Assembly: GCF_023278565.1 (NCBI RefSeq)
Contig: NC_064680.1
Location: 3,224,001-3,288,000, forward strand
Direction: 5' to 3'
DNA length: 64,000 bases
Origin: Colletotrichum lupini
Taxonomy: Eukaryota > Ascomycota > Sordariomycetes > Glomerellales > Glomerellaceae
This document shows positions 13,001-24,730 of this stretch, one piece after another (positions within the stretch are counted from its first letter, which is position 1; every line of letters begins with the position of its first letter). The notes below the pieces were generated by a model. It did no database searches. It was not told the origin of the DNA and saw only the letters and a program-made list of their open reading frames with translations. Both the position numbers and the translations under genes were made by a program.

Positions 13001-14368
13001 GGACAGCGGTATCGGAATTGAGGAGGAGGTGCGGAAGAAGCTATTCCAGCCTTTCAGCCAGGGGGATGCCTCGACAGCGAGAAAGTTTGGTGGCACGGGT
13101 TTGGGCCTGACGATCTGCAAGAACCTTCTCGAGTTGATGCATGGAGAAATGACGCTAGAATCCGCCCTGGGCAACGGAACAGTGGCAACATTCTGGGTTC
13201 CCTTCAGCAAGCCCCAAAACCAAAGGGCACCGCTTGTCGAGATTGGTTCTCTTCCGGACAGGCTGCAGTCTGAAATGAGCGTCTCTTGCCACAGTTCCGA
13301 GTTTGAACAGCTTCTGAACACGCCGCCCGCCTCTGGAGAGTCCTCGCAATTCCTAACCGACAAACACAAATCCCCATCACGACGACTCTCGGTACGGACA
13401 CCGCCGGCTTCGGACGAGGAGTTGTTGCCACATGCTGAACGTGCCAAAATCCGCGTCCTTGTCGTCGAGGACAAGTGAGTGTTGATTTCTATTGGCCACG
13501 TTACGGTCTATGCTGACCATTTCCCAGTGCGATTAACCAGCAAATTGCAACCAAGACGATTATGAAACTTGGCTTTACGGTGACAGCAGCATGGAACGGA
13601 AAAGACGCCCTCGAATACATGGCGGCAGCCCAACAAGGCAAGCACAGCAAGCCGGATATCATACTGATGGACGTCCAAATGCCAGTCATTGATGGCTACA
13701 AGTGTACGCATCTCCTGCGCCACCACCTACCGTACAAGGCCTACGTACAAGATGTACCAATTGTGGCGATGACGGCATCAGCGATTCAAGGCGACAAGGA
13801 GAAGTGCACCCGAGCAGGAATGGACGATTATCTCGCCAAGCCAGTCAAGAGCAAGACGCTGGAAAGGATGCTTGTCCGATGGAGCTTGATGAAGAGGTCG
13901 CAACAAACAACATATAGGGAATCAGATGGGTCCATGTCTGATTGCTCAGACACCGCTGCGCACTGCAGCAACGCCGACATTCCTGGCGTAGCACATGACC
14001 ACCCAGATCCTACGCCTCCCGACTCAACAGAAGCCGTGGCGCCTTCGAGCCGCAAACGAGAGCAAAGCCAGGAGACGGATCGTGAAAGTCGGGGCGATCC
14101 GGTGACACCCAGGCCTCTTACCAGGAACAACTCGTATGAGCCGTCACCATTCGACTCCCCAAACGTGGCGGAATCCATCAAGCCAATAAGGCGCTCCGAG
14201 ACTGATGAGCTTGCTTTGCAAGCACAGCAAGGCAAGCTTATGGAGGCCGCCGGCGGAAAGAAGCTTCCGCGACGGGGAGAATCCTTCCAGACGGTGGTGG
14301 CCGGGGATTCCTTGACGGAGGAAAACGTGGAAAAGTTGGAAAAGGAGGAACACAAGCGGAGGTCATAG
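10065..14368 (+). CDS. Hybrid sensor histidine kinase with several PAS domains (TcsA/Fos-1-like)
   Basis: Three exons, 10065-12488, 12543-13474 and 13528-14368 (introns 54 and 53 bp); 1398 residues. PAS-like regions start near residues 103, 367, 512 and 637. The third is clearest (TMPQLVWTTKPDG then WRWMLGRAIP). The HisKA box spans the first splice junction, NMSHEIRTPITGVIGM, with phospho-accepting His811. The ATPase domain has IITNLLTNSIKF (N), EDSGIGI (G1), FQPFSQGD (F) and GTGLGLTI (G2). The C-terminal receiver has Asp1167 in LMDVQMP, Thr1201 in MTAS and Lys1223 in AKPVKS. A Ser/Pro-rich tail of about 160 residues follows. No transmembrane segment is evident, so a cytosolic sensor feeding a phosphorelay (HPt, then Ssk1/Skn7-type regulators) is inferred. 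The receiver and PAS text resemble TcsA/Fos-1 hybrid kinases; the exact fungal HK group is not settled by eye. Confidence 0.93.
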
Positions 14369-15726
14369 ACATTGGAGAGTTCTCACAGCATCCTACTTTT
14401 TTTTTCAAGTGCTTTCCAAGGGGGAAGACACTCACTACCACACAGCGAGGTGCATGGCGCGCCCGGTCACTGTTTTTATGCTTACAAACGTCACACACAA
14501 GAGGGTTGTACATATGGAAACAGAAATCAGGAAGGACGAAAGATCGGGAAGGGAGAGGGGAACGCGAACAGGTCACGTTGCATCTTGGCATTTCGATCGG
14601 CGTATAGGGGTGGGTTGGATTTTGACGAAGCAATGGGAAGAACCGGAACTGCTGAAAACACAAAAATGCGAGCGACGTGGGTTTTTGTGGTTATACATAT
14701 TCGGAAACCGATAGAATTGGGGGGCACGGGAGTCGAGGGGTTTCTTGATGAGATTCTGTCTGCCTGCTGCTTACGAGCCCAGGTTTGTTCTTTTATTTTG
14801 GTACAATTCTAGTCGATAATGACAGGAAATCGAAATCGAAACTTTATACAAATGAAATTCTTTCCTCTATGTCTTTTGTTGGTTTTGAGATGTGTTACGG
14901 TGTTGAGGGGTTTGGTTGGTCCCCCCCCTGGATTTGCTAGGTGTGAAGGTGTAGGGTCCTCGGGAGGCGCTGTCGTTATTTCTTTTGTCTCGATGTTTTT
15001 TTTTCCCATGGGATGTCTGATTGTCTGTCCACCCAGGTAAACGAAGCGAAACCGAGTGAGAGTTTGTGTGTTTGATCAGATCTAGACTTTTTTAGTTGAT
15101 GGTGGAGGGTTGGGTATCCGAGCGTGCCGTGGGTGGGATGATGAATTTGAGAGGCAGGGGGGAGTTCGGAGTCTGATCCGGTGAGCATGGATTAGGGGTT
15201 CTCGTCAACGCCGCGGCAGGGGGAGGGGGGGGAGGCATTGGGCGTTGTAAGGTGAACAGAGTATGGTGTACATGAGTAGGTATGCGGGTGATTTTTTACT
15301 CTTTGTTTATTAGAGTTTTCCGAGATCTGGGGCTTGGCGTTGGAGTCTTTGAACGTTTTTGCAGGGCTGTGCTGGGGTGGATCGTGAAGGGTACTCTGGG
15401 GTTGGGCCTGCTTTTTCGAGTCGGGGTGTGTGAGTGCGAATATGTAGGAAGGGGGGGTTTTGGAGTTGGGGATGAAAAGAATGGATTTGGATTTCTGGGA
15501 TGGAGGGTTCCGGAGGGTTGGGTCGGTGTGCTTTGTGTGGGCGGGTGGGTGGATGGATGTGAGTGAGTGTGAGTGTGGATGGGGAGATGGGAGGTGGTGC
15601 GTGCCGTGGAGTGACTCGAGCGGGTTGTGTGGTTTATGGCGATGTATTCATCGACGTATCGTGAGGATGAGATATTCAGGCCTGATCTTGTTCTTCGCCC
15701 TCATCACGACTCACTCCCTCCTACCA
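14369..15726. other. Convergent intergenic spacer, strongly G+T-rich on plus strand
   Basis: Lies between the 3' ends of the histidine kinase (+) and the small protein kinase (-). From about 15030 to 15640 the plus strand is conspicuously G- and T-rich with few C. No gene is seen. Confidence 0.6.
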
Positions 15727-16755
15727 TCACGACCCAAGAAGCCTCACAATCTCACTACTCCCGATCCTCACCGCCGGATCCCTCTCCAACATCCTCCCAA
15801 GCAATTCTTTCTCAGCATCCCCACTACCGCTCAACGACGTCCTCAACTCCTCAATCTCGTCCAACCACGCCTCCATTTCTTGCTTGACGGCTTCGTCTTC
15901 AAATACGTGGGGCAGGATCCAGGAGCCCGTGGGTAGAGGGACGTATCCGAAGCAGAAGAGGAGGGTGACGCCTAGTCCCCAGATATCGGAGGCGTGGGAT
16001 TTGTGGCGGTGGAGGAATTCGGGGGGCGCGTAGGGGGGTGTGCCGGAGGGGGACCAGATGTTGAGGGAGGGGGAGGGGGAGGTTGATGACGAGGGGAGGG
16101 GGAGGGCGGCGCCGAAGTCGAGGAGGACGGCGTGGGGTTGCGGGTGTTCTTCTCTTTGAGGAGAATGGAGAGGGGGGGAGAAGAAGATTATGTTTTCTGG
16201 TTTGACGTCGTCGTGGATTATGTTGCAGGTTGAGTGCAGGTGGGATAGGGCTGATGCGATTTGGGACCAGATTGCGAGGGCGTCGGAGTGGGAGAGGGTG
16301 CAGATTGAGGTTTTTGGGTTGATGTATTTTTCTAGGCTGTGGCCGGCTTCGCGGCGGAGGGTAATTGTTGGTGGGGAGGGGGAGGAGTGGAGGATTCGGG
16401 ATGTGTTTGGCTGTTGGGAAGGTTAGTTGGGATGGAAGTGAGTTTAGGTGGGAGTAGGTTATGTTTTTAGGAGGGGAGTATAGGGTAGGTTTGGATGGAT
16501 GGTAGAAAGGTGTAAATTGGTACGTACGTGACCTCTTGCGAGGTTGAGGGCTTCGACTTCTTGACGCCAGCGGTGGTGGGTTCTTGGGTTGTCGGGGAAA
16601 GTGAATTTTTTGATGACTGCTGGAAGGTTGTTGTATGTTGTGGATTCGATTACAGAGTGGTATGTTGTTGCGATTATATTTGAGGGCGTGTTGATTGGGT
16701 TGTGGATTTGGGAACTCTCTATGGCGGTTTCCATGGTTGGGGCTGGAACAGACAT
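15727..16755 (-). CDS. Divergent Ser/Thr-type protein kinase, two exons
   Basis: Exons 16528-16755 and 15727-16410 (minus strand) joined across a 117-bp intron (GTACGT...CAACAG) give 303 residues. Joining restores the kinase order. VAIK lysine equivalent is K49 in PAVIKKF, and the helix-C glutamate is in RQEVEAL. NLARGHPNTSRIL sits across the junction. The catalytic loop is HDDVKPENI with Asp144. DFG is at 174-176, the APE equivalent is PPEF, DIWGLGV follows, and a subdomain XI arginine is in DPAVRIG. Oddities: no recognisable glycine-rich loop, the usual HRD arginine is Asp, and a low-complexity insert lies between the catalytic loop and DFG. The start is the first true ATG in frame (16755); a Met at 16734 is also possible. 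All canonical catalytic residues are present, so activity is plausible; substrate and pathway are unknown. Confidence 0.8.
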
Positions 16756-17786
16756 TAAATGCAATTCCGCCTGATTATCACAGGAACTGACATCAGTACT
16801 CGTTACAAGATGAGATTTTGGTATCGGACGGTATTGGATGTCAAATGCCAAGGTATTTGAGGAATATGAACTGGCGCGGCAAGGCCGAAGAGATGCCGTT
16901 TTCGGGCTCAAGTGTGGGGTGACTCACGCCGAAGGTATCCTGCAGAGGGTGTCCACCCGGGCCGCTGTGGAGTACCCGAGTCCGGCACTTTCGGATGAAG
17001 CGGCACTCCACGGGAAGTAAGTCCGGGGAGACATGCAACGTCATCCTGTAGTGGACCAATGTCTCAAGCGATTTAGTGTTCGTGAAGTATAGAAATAGGT
17101 CTCCGCATTGCACTTGTCCGGGCTGAATAGACCGTGAGCCAGGTTAAGTGTCAGTCTGTTCAACCCCCCACCCCCCCCCCCCCCCCAAAAAACCCCAGGT
17201 GTTGTACAGAGTGTGGTAGGCAACTCGCGATCATCAAGAGGTGGTTTCCCTCATAACGATGCTCCCACAAATTTATTTGCGTTATATGAGCTCCATACAC
17301 GACTTCCGCATGGGTTCTTCAGGCTGCACCTATCAACTCTAGCACCCGTATTTGTTGGGGCAAGCTGCCGTGTGACTTGATTCTCACAAAATGACAACGA
17401 TACATCAATGAAAGTGCAACAATAGTAGACAATGATTCGTGTCCGAGTGGCATGACAAGGCAGACTTGATGTGAGCCTCCAATCGCCGCCAGTCAGCTTC
17501 AGCCATCATGCAGGCAACCAACAGGCGAACCAACATGAGGAGCATCCAGACCAACTGGCCGCATAGGACACCCGCCCAGCCCCAGCCAATGGTTGCAGTA
17601 CAGCCCCCATAAGCACGCAGGTCATAGCCCCTCGGGCGTTTCCCTCATTTCCTGCCGTTGTATTCAGTTCTCGCTCCCGCCAAATTTAACCAAACTTTGC
17701 CTCTCTTCTCATCTCGCACCTGAGAACCCATATACATTGCAATTCCTCCGGATCAGCCAAGCTCCCACGGCCAGGTATCACTTGCG
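16756..17786. other. Intergenic, divergent promoter region
   Basis: Separates the kinase (-) from the first STAND-like gene (+). Contains a C run at 17171-17186. No gene is supported. Confidence 0.6.
17164..17186. repeat. Poly-C tract
   Basis: CCCCCCA followed by sixteen C, ending in a short A run. Confidence 0.85.
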
Positions 17787-20019
17787 ATGGCTGAAGCCCT
17801 CGGGCTAGCTTCAGGCGTCATCGCTGTCGTCGACTTGACAGCAAAGGTCGCAGGAGCCTCGATCAAGCTCATCAACCTGTGGAAAGAGATCAAACATGTC
17901 CCAGATGAGCTGCTTGAGAAGGCCGAGCGGCTCAGGGACTTTGAAGACTTTCTTCAGGAGACAGAGAGCCAGGCTGCCAACAGCCCCTTGCCCCAACGAG
18001 CTTGGAACAGCGCTCTCTTGCAAAAGTACATCGCCAGAACCCGGTCTGTGTTGAAGGACCTCCAGGAGATGGTCGATCAGCTGTACACCCAGGTCACTGA
18101 TCGACGAAGGTTCAAGAGAAAGTTATCGTCTACAAAGGCTGTTCTTCGAAAGCAAGACCTTACTGCTTTGGATTCAAAGCTCAATTTGGCGTTGGAGCTG
18201 TTTAGGCTGGCTCGCGAGCAGTATTTGACGTATGTTATTCCTTTCATGTGCCATTATACCATGAAGCTGACCATTAGTCATGTAGATCACTGATGTCATA
18301 CTCTCTTATGGTTCAATTACAGCAGTCGTCTGATATTAAGTCTATCCAGATGTCCCCTGGACAAGTCGCTAGTCGAGGTCAAGCTGAGGACACCTCGGTT
18401 GACTGCGGCACGAACACCAACCAATCCCTTGTTGTTAAAGCGCCAGCAATGGCGAGCTTTTCCCACAGACGAACCATGATAGGCAGAATCGGCCTATCTT
18501 GGAAATCAGACGTCGGCTACAAACTGCACGCGCAGCCACCAAGTTGGCTTACGGGATCAGTATATTCCGTCCTGGCGCAGAGAAGCTTATGGGGCTGGCA
18601 ACTGAGCCTCAGATCTTACGGAGTCGTGGAAAACCTTGACCGCGAATTCTACACAGACATCTGGAATGATGACTGTCCTGCATTGTTCAAACGATTGCAT
18701 GATCAAACTATGTCACCGTTCGTTCGAGTGGGGAATGGATTAACTTTGCTTGAGGTATGCTTCTTGCTTGCTTTCATCCTTCTGATTGAGACGAAGATTC
18801 TGACCCGACATTCTTGGCAGTTTGCGTTTCAACAGGGTTCTTTGAGTATAGTCAAAAAGCTACTAGAGTGCGGTCTAGGATCGTGTGTGCTAGAGTCTTC
18901 AAGATACAATAAAAGGTGAAGACAACCTTCTCTTTTTCTCACTTCAGTCCTCTGACAATTGATAGCTATCCATGGGTTTTCGACTCGTTGGCATGCCTCT
19001 GGTTTAATAAGAAAGTAAGCTGTGGGAAAATACATACAGCGCTTGTCGAACTTTCGAAATATGGCCTGGATGATTTTCTAGAGGGCCCTGAAAGTTTTGA
19101 CATCTATTCCGAAACGGTCTCAGCGATCACAGGGTTTCGAGTTTTGTTGGAATATGCGGGTCGCCGTCGTTACCAATCTTTTCCATTCAGAAAAAGGCTG
19201 CAACATTTCCGGGCAATAGTCTGCATGGCCCCAGATGGTCAGTTATCTTTGGATGATTTATATTCCCTACTGCCAGAGACTAAGAATCTCACCATTGATG
19301 ATCTCGTGTCATCACGATCAACGGGTTATTGCTCCCTCTTTCACTCATTGGCTTGTGGCTTAGTCCGCCGGGCTGCTAAGTCGTACGCGATCGACCGAGA
19401 ACCGATGTCACAGATACAATGGTGCGGACTTCTCAGAACCTGCCTCCAACTTGACCCCGCTGGTCTTTATCATCTTGAAGAAGCCGAAACCCCCTATTAC
19501 GCAATCGCCAGAATTCGAACCCCGTTCTCATTTCTACTTGAATATCCCCCGCATTTTGTGAGTGATTTTGTATCAAGCGGTCGATGGCCCTCATTTTTCC
19601 AACGTATACAGAGGGTAATGTCAGCTTGGCTGGATGTTTTGACATTGAATGGAACTGATCTCTTAGAATATGGGCGCAAAGAAAGACGGCTTCATGATGA
19701 AGGCCTGATACTTCAGCATACGTGTTACAAGCCTTCTCACATGTCGCCTGGGCAACGTCTACTTGGTATTACTTATGGAAAATCGAAAGATGATTGGAGG
19801 TTTTGGTGGGTTGCCGAATATGAGCATTATGTAGGCGACTTTTGGGAAATGGTTCATCAGGTGGATCTGGACGTGAAAGTCCCTGGCAGCTGGATAGACG
19901 AGTGCGATTATGATCATTACAGTCCCTATCGGGAGGAGAGACCAAGAGGGGAATGGTTCTTGAAGGAGCACATGCCGTTGATATGGTCTGAACATCGTGA
20001 GGCAAAAGCACCGCTCTGA
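17787..20019 (+). CDS. NLR-like protein with STAND N-terminal domain, ankyrin-like stretch and unknown C-terminal domain (paralogue A)
   Basis: Four exons, 17787-18229, 18286-18754, 18821-18915 and 18966-20019, with introns of 56, 66 and 50 bp in phases 2, 0 and 2; 686 residues. The N-terminus (MAEALGLASGVIAVVDLTAK) matches the helical domain known as fungal N-terminal domain of STAND proteins. In typical proteins it precedes a NACHT or NB-ARC ATPase, but none is present here. A middle WGWQLSLRSYG block leads to an ankyrin-like piece across introns 2-3 (NGLTLLE, GSLSIVKKLLECGL). The C-terminal third contains NGTDLLEYG and then YGKSKDDWRFWW (Asp611) and PGSWIDE, repeated in the downstream paralogue. 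Role is inferred only as NLR-type or heterokaryon-incompatibility-type self/non-self signalling. Splice sites were chosen because they keep frame and match the paralogue's intron phases. Confidence 0.8.
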
Positions 20020-20856
20020 GTAAAAGAATGGAAAACTCCCCGACTTTACTAGCTTAAGGAATCAAAACGAATGAGACCGAGCTCCGAGTAGAAATCACAT
20101 GGCACGGCATACACCTGAGAGAGCTAAATGCTACCATCGTTGTCTATTGGGTTCGTGCCTGAATAGAGAGTGACTTGGACCAGCACGCAAAATACCGCGG
20201 AATTGTAAGGAAGATGCGACGGGCTGTGCAATATATGGGACTGGCAACATGTCTAAGTACTAGTAGACAATTTTCAAGTTCAGAGAACGCTTCGGCCTAG
20301 TTCGCTTCTGCATCACACGTTTCAGGCTCTCCTTTTCGTGTACTCGACAGCAATATGATACCTGAGGCTATTGTGATTTTATACAAGCAGTGATTTCTCC
20401 GTGTAATAAAATCATTGGCTAGATAAGTGTTGGTGTTTGACTTCCCATGCCTTCAGATCCTGTTGGTTGGGTCTTGAGCCCGGCCGGTTTGCGGATCTTA
20501 AGCCGGCTTTGAGTGGCCATCACCCCTGTCGACATATGCAGGTTTGCCGCCGAGGCAGCAGGGCCGTCCCGCACCCGTCACTGTGCCGCAGGGCTATGGC
20601 AGAGGCGTAGGATGGGAGCCCTCTCGATCCCCTGGTCTCGGTTGATCAGTGTTGGATAGCTGATTCTTTTTCTCTTCCTCGAGCAGTTGCAGACACTTTC
20701 GAAGGGCTTTCCATTCTTCATGTGTCCTTCGTCTTTCGTGTCATCCTTACTTGCAGCTGTCAATATTTGCATAGATGGGAAATTCCCCAGGTCAATTTCC
20801 TCATGTCTCATCGAAAAAGCTAGACAGCACGCCCGGACGCTACATTCTGTGTCTTC
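20020..20856. other. Spacer between tandem paralogues
   Basis: About 840 bp. No coding sequence is seen. Holds the terminator of paralogue A and the promoter of paralogue B. Confidence 0.6.
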
Positions 20857-23255
20857 ATGGAGGCCATTGGTGCTGCTGCCAGCGGCATAGCCCTGGGCCA
20901 GCTGTGCATAGGCATCTCCAAGGCCGTCCACCTCTGGCACTCGATCGAAGATCTCCCCGTAGACATCCAAGATGCCGTCGACCGCCTCGAAGCCTTGGGT
21001 CCCGTCCTGGAAGACATGTTCACCATGATCTCTAGCTCCGAAGACGACTACGGCGGTCCGGATCCGAGTCTCCAAGTACCGGCTCGGCACGCGAGGGCAT
21101 GCATTGCATACGCCACCAAGGCGCACCACGCGCTCAAGGATATGGTCGAGAAGCTAAAGACTGCTACGCATAAACCACTGAAAGCGAGTCTTCATGGCCG
21201 TGCGAAACGGAAGATGAGACTTGCGTGGGCTGGGTTGAAGCGTGATGATGTGGTCAAGCTGGAACGGAGGCTGGATTCGGCTGTTGGGATGGTTCTTATG
21301 TGTGTTGGGTCTTACGAGAGGTTAGTCAACGGCGGCTGGAAGAAGTCGGATTCGAGATCCGAGAACATTTGCTCACTTTCTTCCTATTACAGGGCGATGA
21401 TACAAGCATCTCATGATAGAATAGCCGAAAATATGGCCGCGAAGGTAGTGAAAAGTCAGAGGAAGCTACATGAGGCGAGCGAGGAGAGAATTGCGCAAAA
21501 GGTATCGCACGATGTGTCGGAACAACTAGAGAGATTGGCGAAACAACTTCAAGCGCCGGAAAATAGCCGCGAGAAAGAGGAAGAAAGTCCAAAGTATGTC
21601 ATTGTCAGGTCAAAAGCGGCCTGGATGGGAGCGAAACTACCGTCGTATCAACCCACTGCGAGGGGCCAGCTCGCGACCGTTTGCTCGAGAGAACAGAGCG
21701 AATGGGGCCTATCTGTCCAGTTCCCAGCTTGGATATCCCGAGCTGTGTGGCAGATACAGATCAGTTGGAGTATGACTGGCGGGTGGCAGCAGAGTCTGCG
21801 CTCATTCAGCGTCAGGCCGACAGATAGCAACATCTTTGTGGCCGTGGGGAGGGGCAATGTGACAAGCATGATGGCCATGTTCAGTAAAGGGGACGCATCG
21901 CCGCTCGATAGAGACGAAAACGGCGGGTCTCTACTATATGTTAGTTCTGAAGCCCCTGCCTTGAACGTCCTTTGGAAAGTTAACGTTGCGTTGCAGTATG
22001 CTACTTTCAGAGAGCAAGTCGAAGTATGCAGAACGCTTCTAGACCTTGGCCTCGAAGATCTTATAGATGATGGTGGCGGGTCAAACAAGTAAGCCCGATT
22101 GTCCCCCAAGTGTAGCTGCCTCTAATGAGCATTAGCTTAGACAGAAGTCCGCTCGGGAGTTTGGTCGAGTCCCGTAGAAACTTAGCATACCAGTCCAACG
22201 ACAACCATCTCAGTCTCGTTTCTCTTTTTCAGTCCCGCAGCGCTAACGTACCGACCCTCAACATAGAGCGTATGTTTGACTTCAACAACGAAAACTCCTA
22301 TAGCGACGACTGGCTGCGCATCTTCCAGAATAAGTTTCTCCCGGGCTATCACCAACTTCCGTTGCGAGACCGCGCAGAGGCCGTTCGATTGGGAGCGTTC
22401 ATAGTGTTTAGCCTTGATACCTACAGGCACCTGCTGAGAGAAGACGAAAGAGTGCTTACAACAGCGGAGGAGATTAGCGGCTCGGCGGAGGTCGGATTTT
22501 CACTAGTCCACTCTGACGCCATCGCCATGGGGAAAAGGTTTGCGGACGAGATGTCTTACGGCGAGCATCTTCGTTGTGAGGAAGAGAACGACCAAGCATC
22601 AGAGGATGAAGATGACGAAGAAGAATCTAAGGAAAAGAGGAGAAGGCCCATGCCTCGTTTCCACCCGTACAACGACACATGGAGACACTCGGTCAGCGAG
22701 ACTCTCAGAGCCGCGGATCGAATGCACTTGCACAGAGTTGAGACCATCGTTCCTTGGGACGGGTACCGGGTTCCAGTCTGGACAGGCACGCCGTTACTCT
22801 CAGTCATCGGCGGGACCCTCTGCCGCATCTCGCCCATAGTTCCATGGGATGAGTGGGACGATGTCTTTCGAAGGGTCTTACGACAGTGGCTGAGGGCCAT
22901 ACGAGACGCCGGCATCGATCTGTTACAATACGGTATAGATGAGATGCGAACGCTGGATTCCGCCACCGCTGCTGACCTTAGAGGGGCGTTTGGCGCCGAA
23001 GCCATTGTGGCCTCGCGAAGACATGTGCGCAACCCACTCAAGAGGAGAGAGTCGTGGATGAGAGCGGCAGACCGAGAGCATTCGGGGAATGATCTTTACT
23101 GGATTCCCGTGCGCGTTATCGGCTTGAGTTATGGGTCGCGACTCGACGACTGGAGGCTTTGGTGGGCGACAGAGTTCGAAGCATTCGCTGCCGATTTCTG
23201 GGCTCTTGTTGATCGGCCGAGACCAGTCATGCCAGGCAGCTGGGTTGAATCATGA
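20857..23255 (+). CDS. NLR-like protein with STAND-type N-terminus and unknown C-terminal domain (paralogue B)
   Basis: Four exons, 20857-21320, 21393-21939, 21997-22088 and 22136-23255, introns 72, 57 and 47 bp in phases 2, 0 and 2; 740 residues. The N-terminus (MEAIGAAASGIALGQLCIGI) has the same amphipathic helical style as paralogue A. A helical, charged segment follows the first intron (SQRKLHEASEERIAQKV). The WQQSLRSF block, ankyrin-like RTLLDLGLEDL, DLLQYG, YGSRLDDWRLWW (Asp705) and PGSWVES align with paralogue A in order. An acidic run (EDEDDEEESKEKRRR) near the middle of the last exon is specific to B. Introns 1 and 2 are multiples of three and lack stops, so retention would preserve the frame. 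No ATP-binding P-loop was found. Function unknown; same inferred context as A. Confidence 0.8.
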
Positions 23256-23681
23256 ACATTAAGTTCCCCACGATGAACTTATGTTGATGTAAGACGACTG
23301 TTAAAAGAAAGAAAGAAAGAAATAAATACGGGAAGGAAGCATGTTGTTTGCACCCGGCTCTTTCTGACCCGGGTACCCGGGGGTACCCGTACGGACGCTA
23401 GAGATGGGGCCGGATCATGCACCAGGGTGGAGAAACCTACCCCTCGCCGGCCCCTCAGGAGCTGATTGCCGTTGCCCGTGGAGGTAGGCACGAAGCTCGC
23501 TGGAGCTACCATGAGTGCGGGGCATTAGGCACGTCACCTTATCACCCTTAGCTCTTGAACTCTCTCTCATTTCCATGCTTACATTCTCAACCTGACAAGT
23601 AGCCTTGTCCAAAGATCTCTTGTTCTTACGCTTTACGAAGGTTCGCTCGCTCGTAGCTCTCAGCAGACATCACATCGCAAT
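23256..23681. other. Intergenic spacer with GAAA repeat and GGTACCC palindromes
   Basis: GAAA units at about 23304-23321. A G/C-rich stretch with repeated GGTACCCG near 23368-23390 can pair with itself and may be a terminator or promoter element; no more can be said. Confidence 0.5.
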
Positions 23682-24730
23682 ATGGAGTCGGGAGAAGCAG
23701 ACATCCGCTCTCCTGGCAAGGCAGGCTCCTGGTACTTAGGCGATCCCAAGGAACTCAGGGAGCATCTCGATGGATTTCTTTCCGATGTGCCCGATCAAAT
23801 CGACGGAACCGAACTACCGGTCCCTGGCGCTCGAGTCATCATTGCCCCGTGAGTTCAGCTTACACCGTCTTCTTCTTATAATGTCGACCGATAAGCAAGT
23901 ACATATCTGCTAAACTAGTATTACTTGATAGCCACGCCGGGTACGATTACTCAGGTGCCACGGCAGCCTGGGCCTACAAGGCCCTCGACCTCAGCAAAGC
24001 GAAACGCGTATTCATTCTCGGGCCCTCTCATACCTTCTACTTAGTAGGCTGCGCTGTCAGCGAGTATGAGAAGTATGGTACACCTTGGGGGAGCCTCAAA
24101 GTGGACGAGAAGGTCACATCTCAACTCTTCGAAGACCTTGAAATCCCTGCGATTCCGAGAAAATATGACAACGCGGAACACTCGTTGGAGATGCACCTGC
24201 CGTACCTCTGGATCCGGCTGGAACAAACCTTTGGCTCGCCCGAGAACTTTCCGCCCGTCGTACCGATCCTGATCGGCGACAACAACAAGGCAGAAGAGAA
24301 GGAGGTGGGCAAGTGGCTTGCCGAGTACGTCAAGGACCCGGAGAACGCATTCATCGTCAGCTCAGACTTTTGTCACTGGGGCTGGCGTTTCGATTATCAG
24401 CCCTACTGCCCGGACGGGACACTCAACAGCAAGAAGAAGCTCTCCAGATTCGACCCCAGGCCCGACGGGCCGCCCATTCACGAGACAATCAAGATGGTGG
24501 ATGACTTGGCGATCGAGGCTATCAAGACCGGAAAGCACAGCGAATTCTGTGATAGCATCAAGCAGACCAAGAATACAGTGTGCGGAAGGCACCCGATCGG
24601 GGTGACAATGGCGGCACTTGAGGAATTGGGCGACCACCGGTTCACGTTCATCCAATACAACCGTAGCGAATTGATCCAGCGGCCAGGAGACAGTAGCGTA
24701 AGCTATGTTTCGGCCTATGCAGTGGTATGA
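23682..24730 (+). CDS. MEMO1-family protein
   Basis: Exons 23682-23848 and 23932-24730 (intron 83 bp, GTGAGT...TTGATAG); 321 residues, the usual length for the family. Recognisable blocks: GKAGSWYLGD, APHAGYDYSGATAAWAY across the splice junction, ILGPSHTF, EHSLEMHLPYL, SSDFCHWGWRF and CGRHPIGV. His57 (HAGY) and His89 (GPSH) are 32 residues apart, the same spacing as His49 and His81, which I recall as metal ligands of human MEMO1; the cysteine in CGRHPIG is the likely third ligand. MEMO1 proteins are related to class III extradiol dioxygenases and are linked to redox and copper/iron handling and to cell motility in animals. The fungal role is not established here. Confidence 0.93.
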
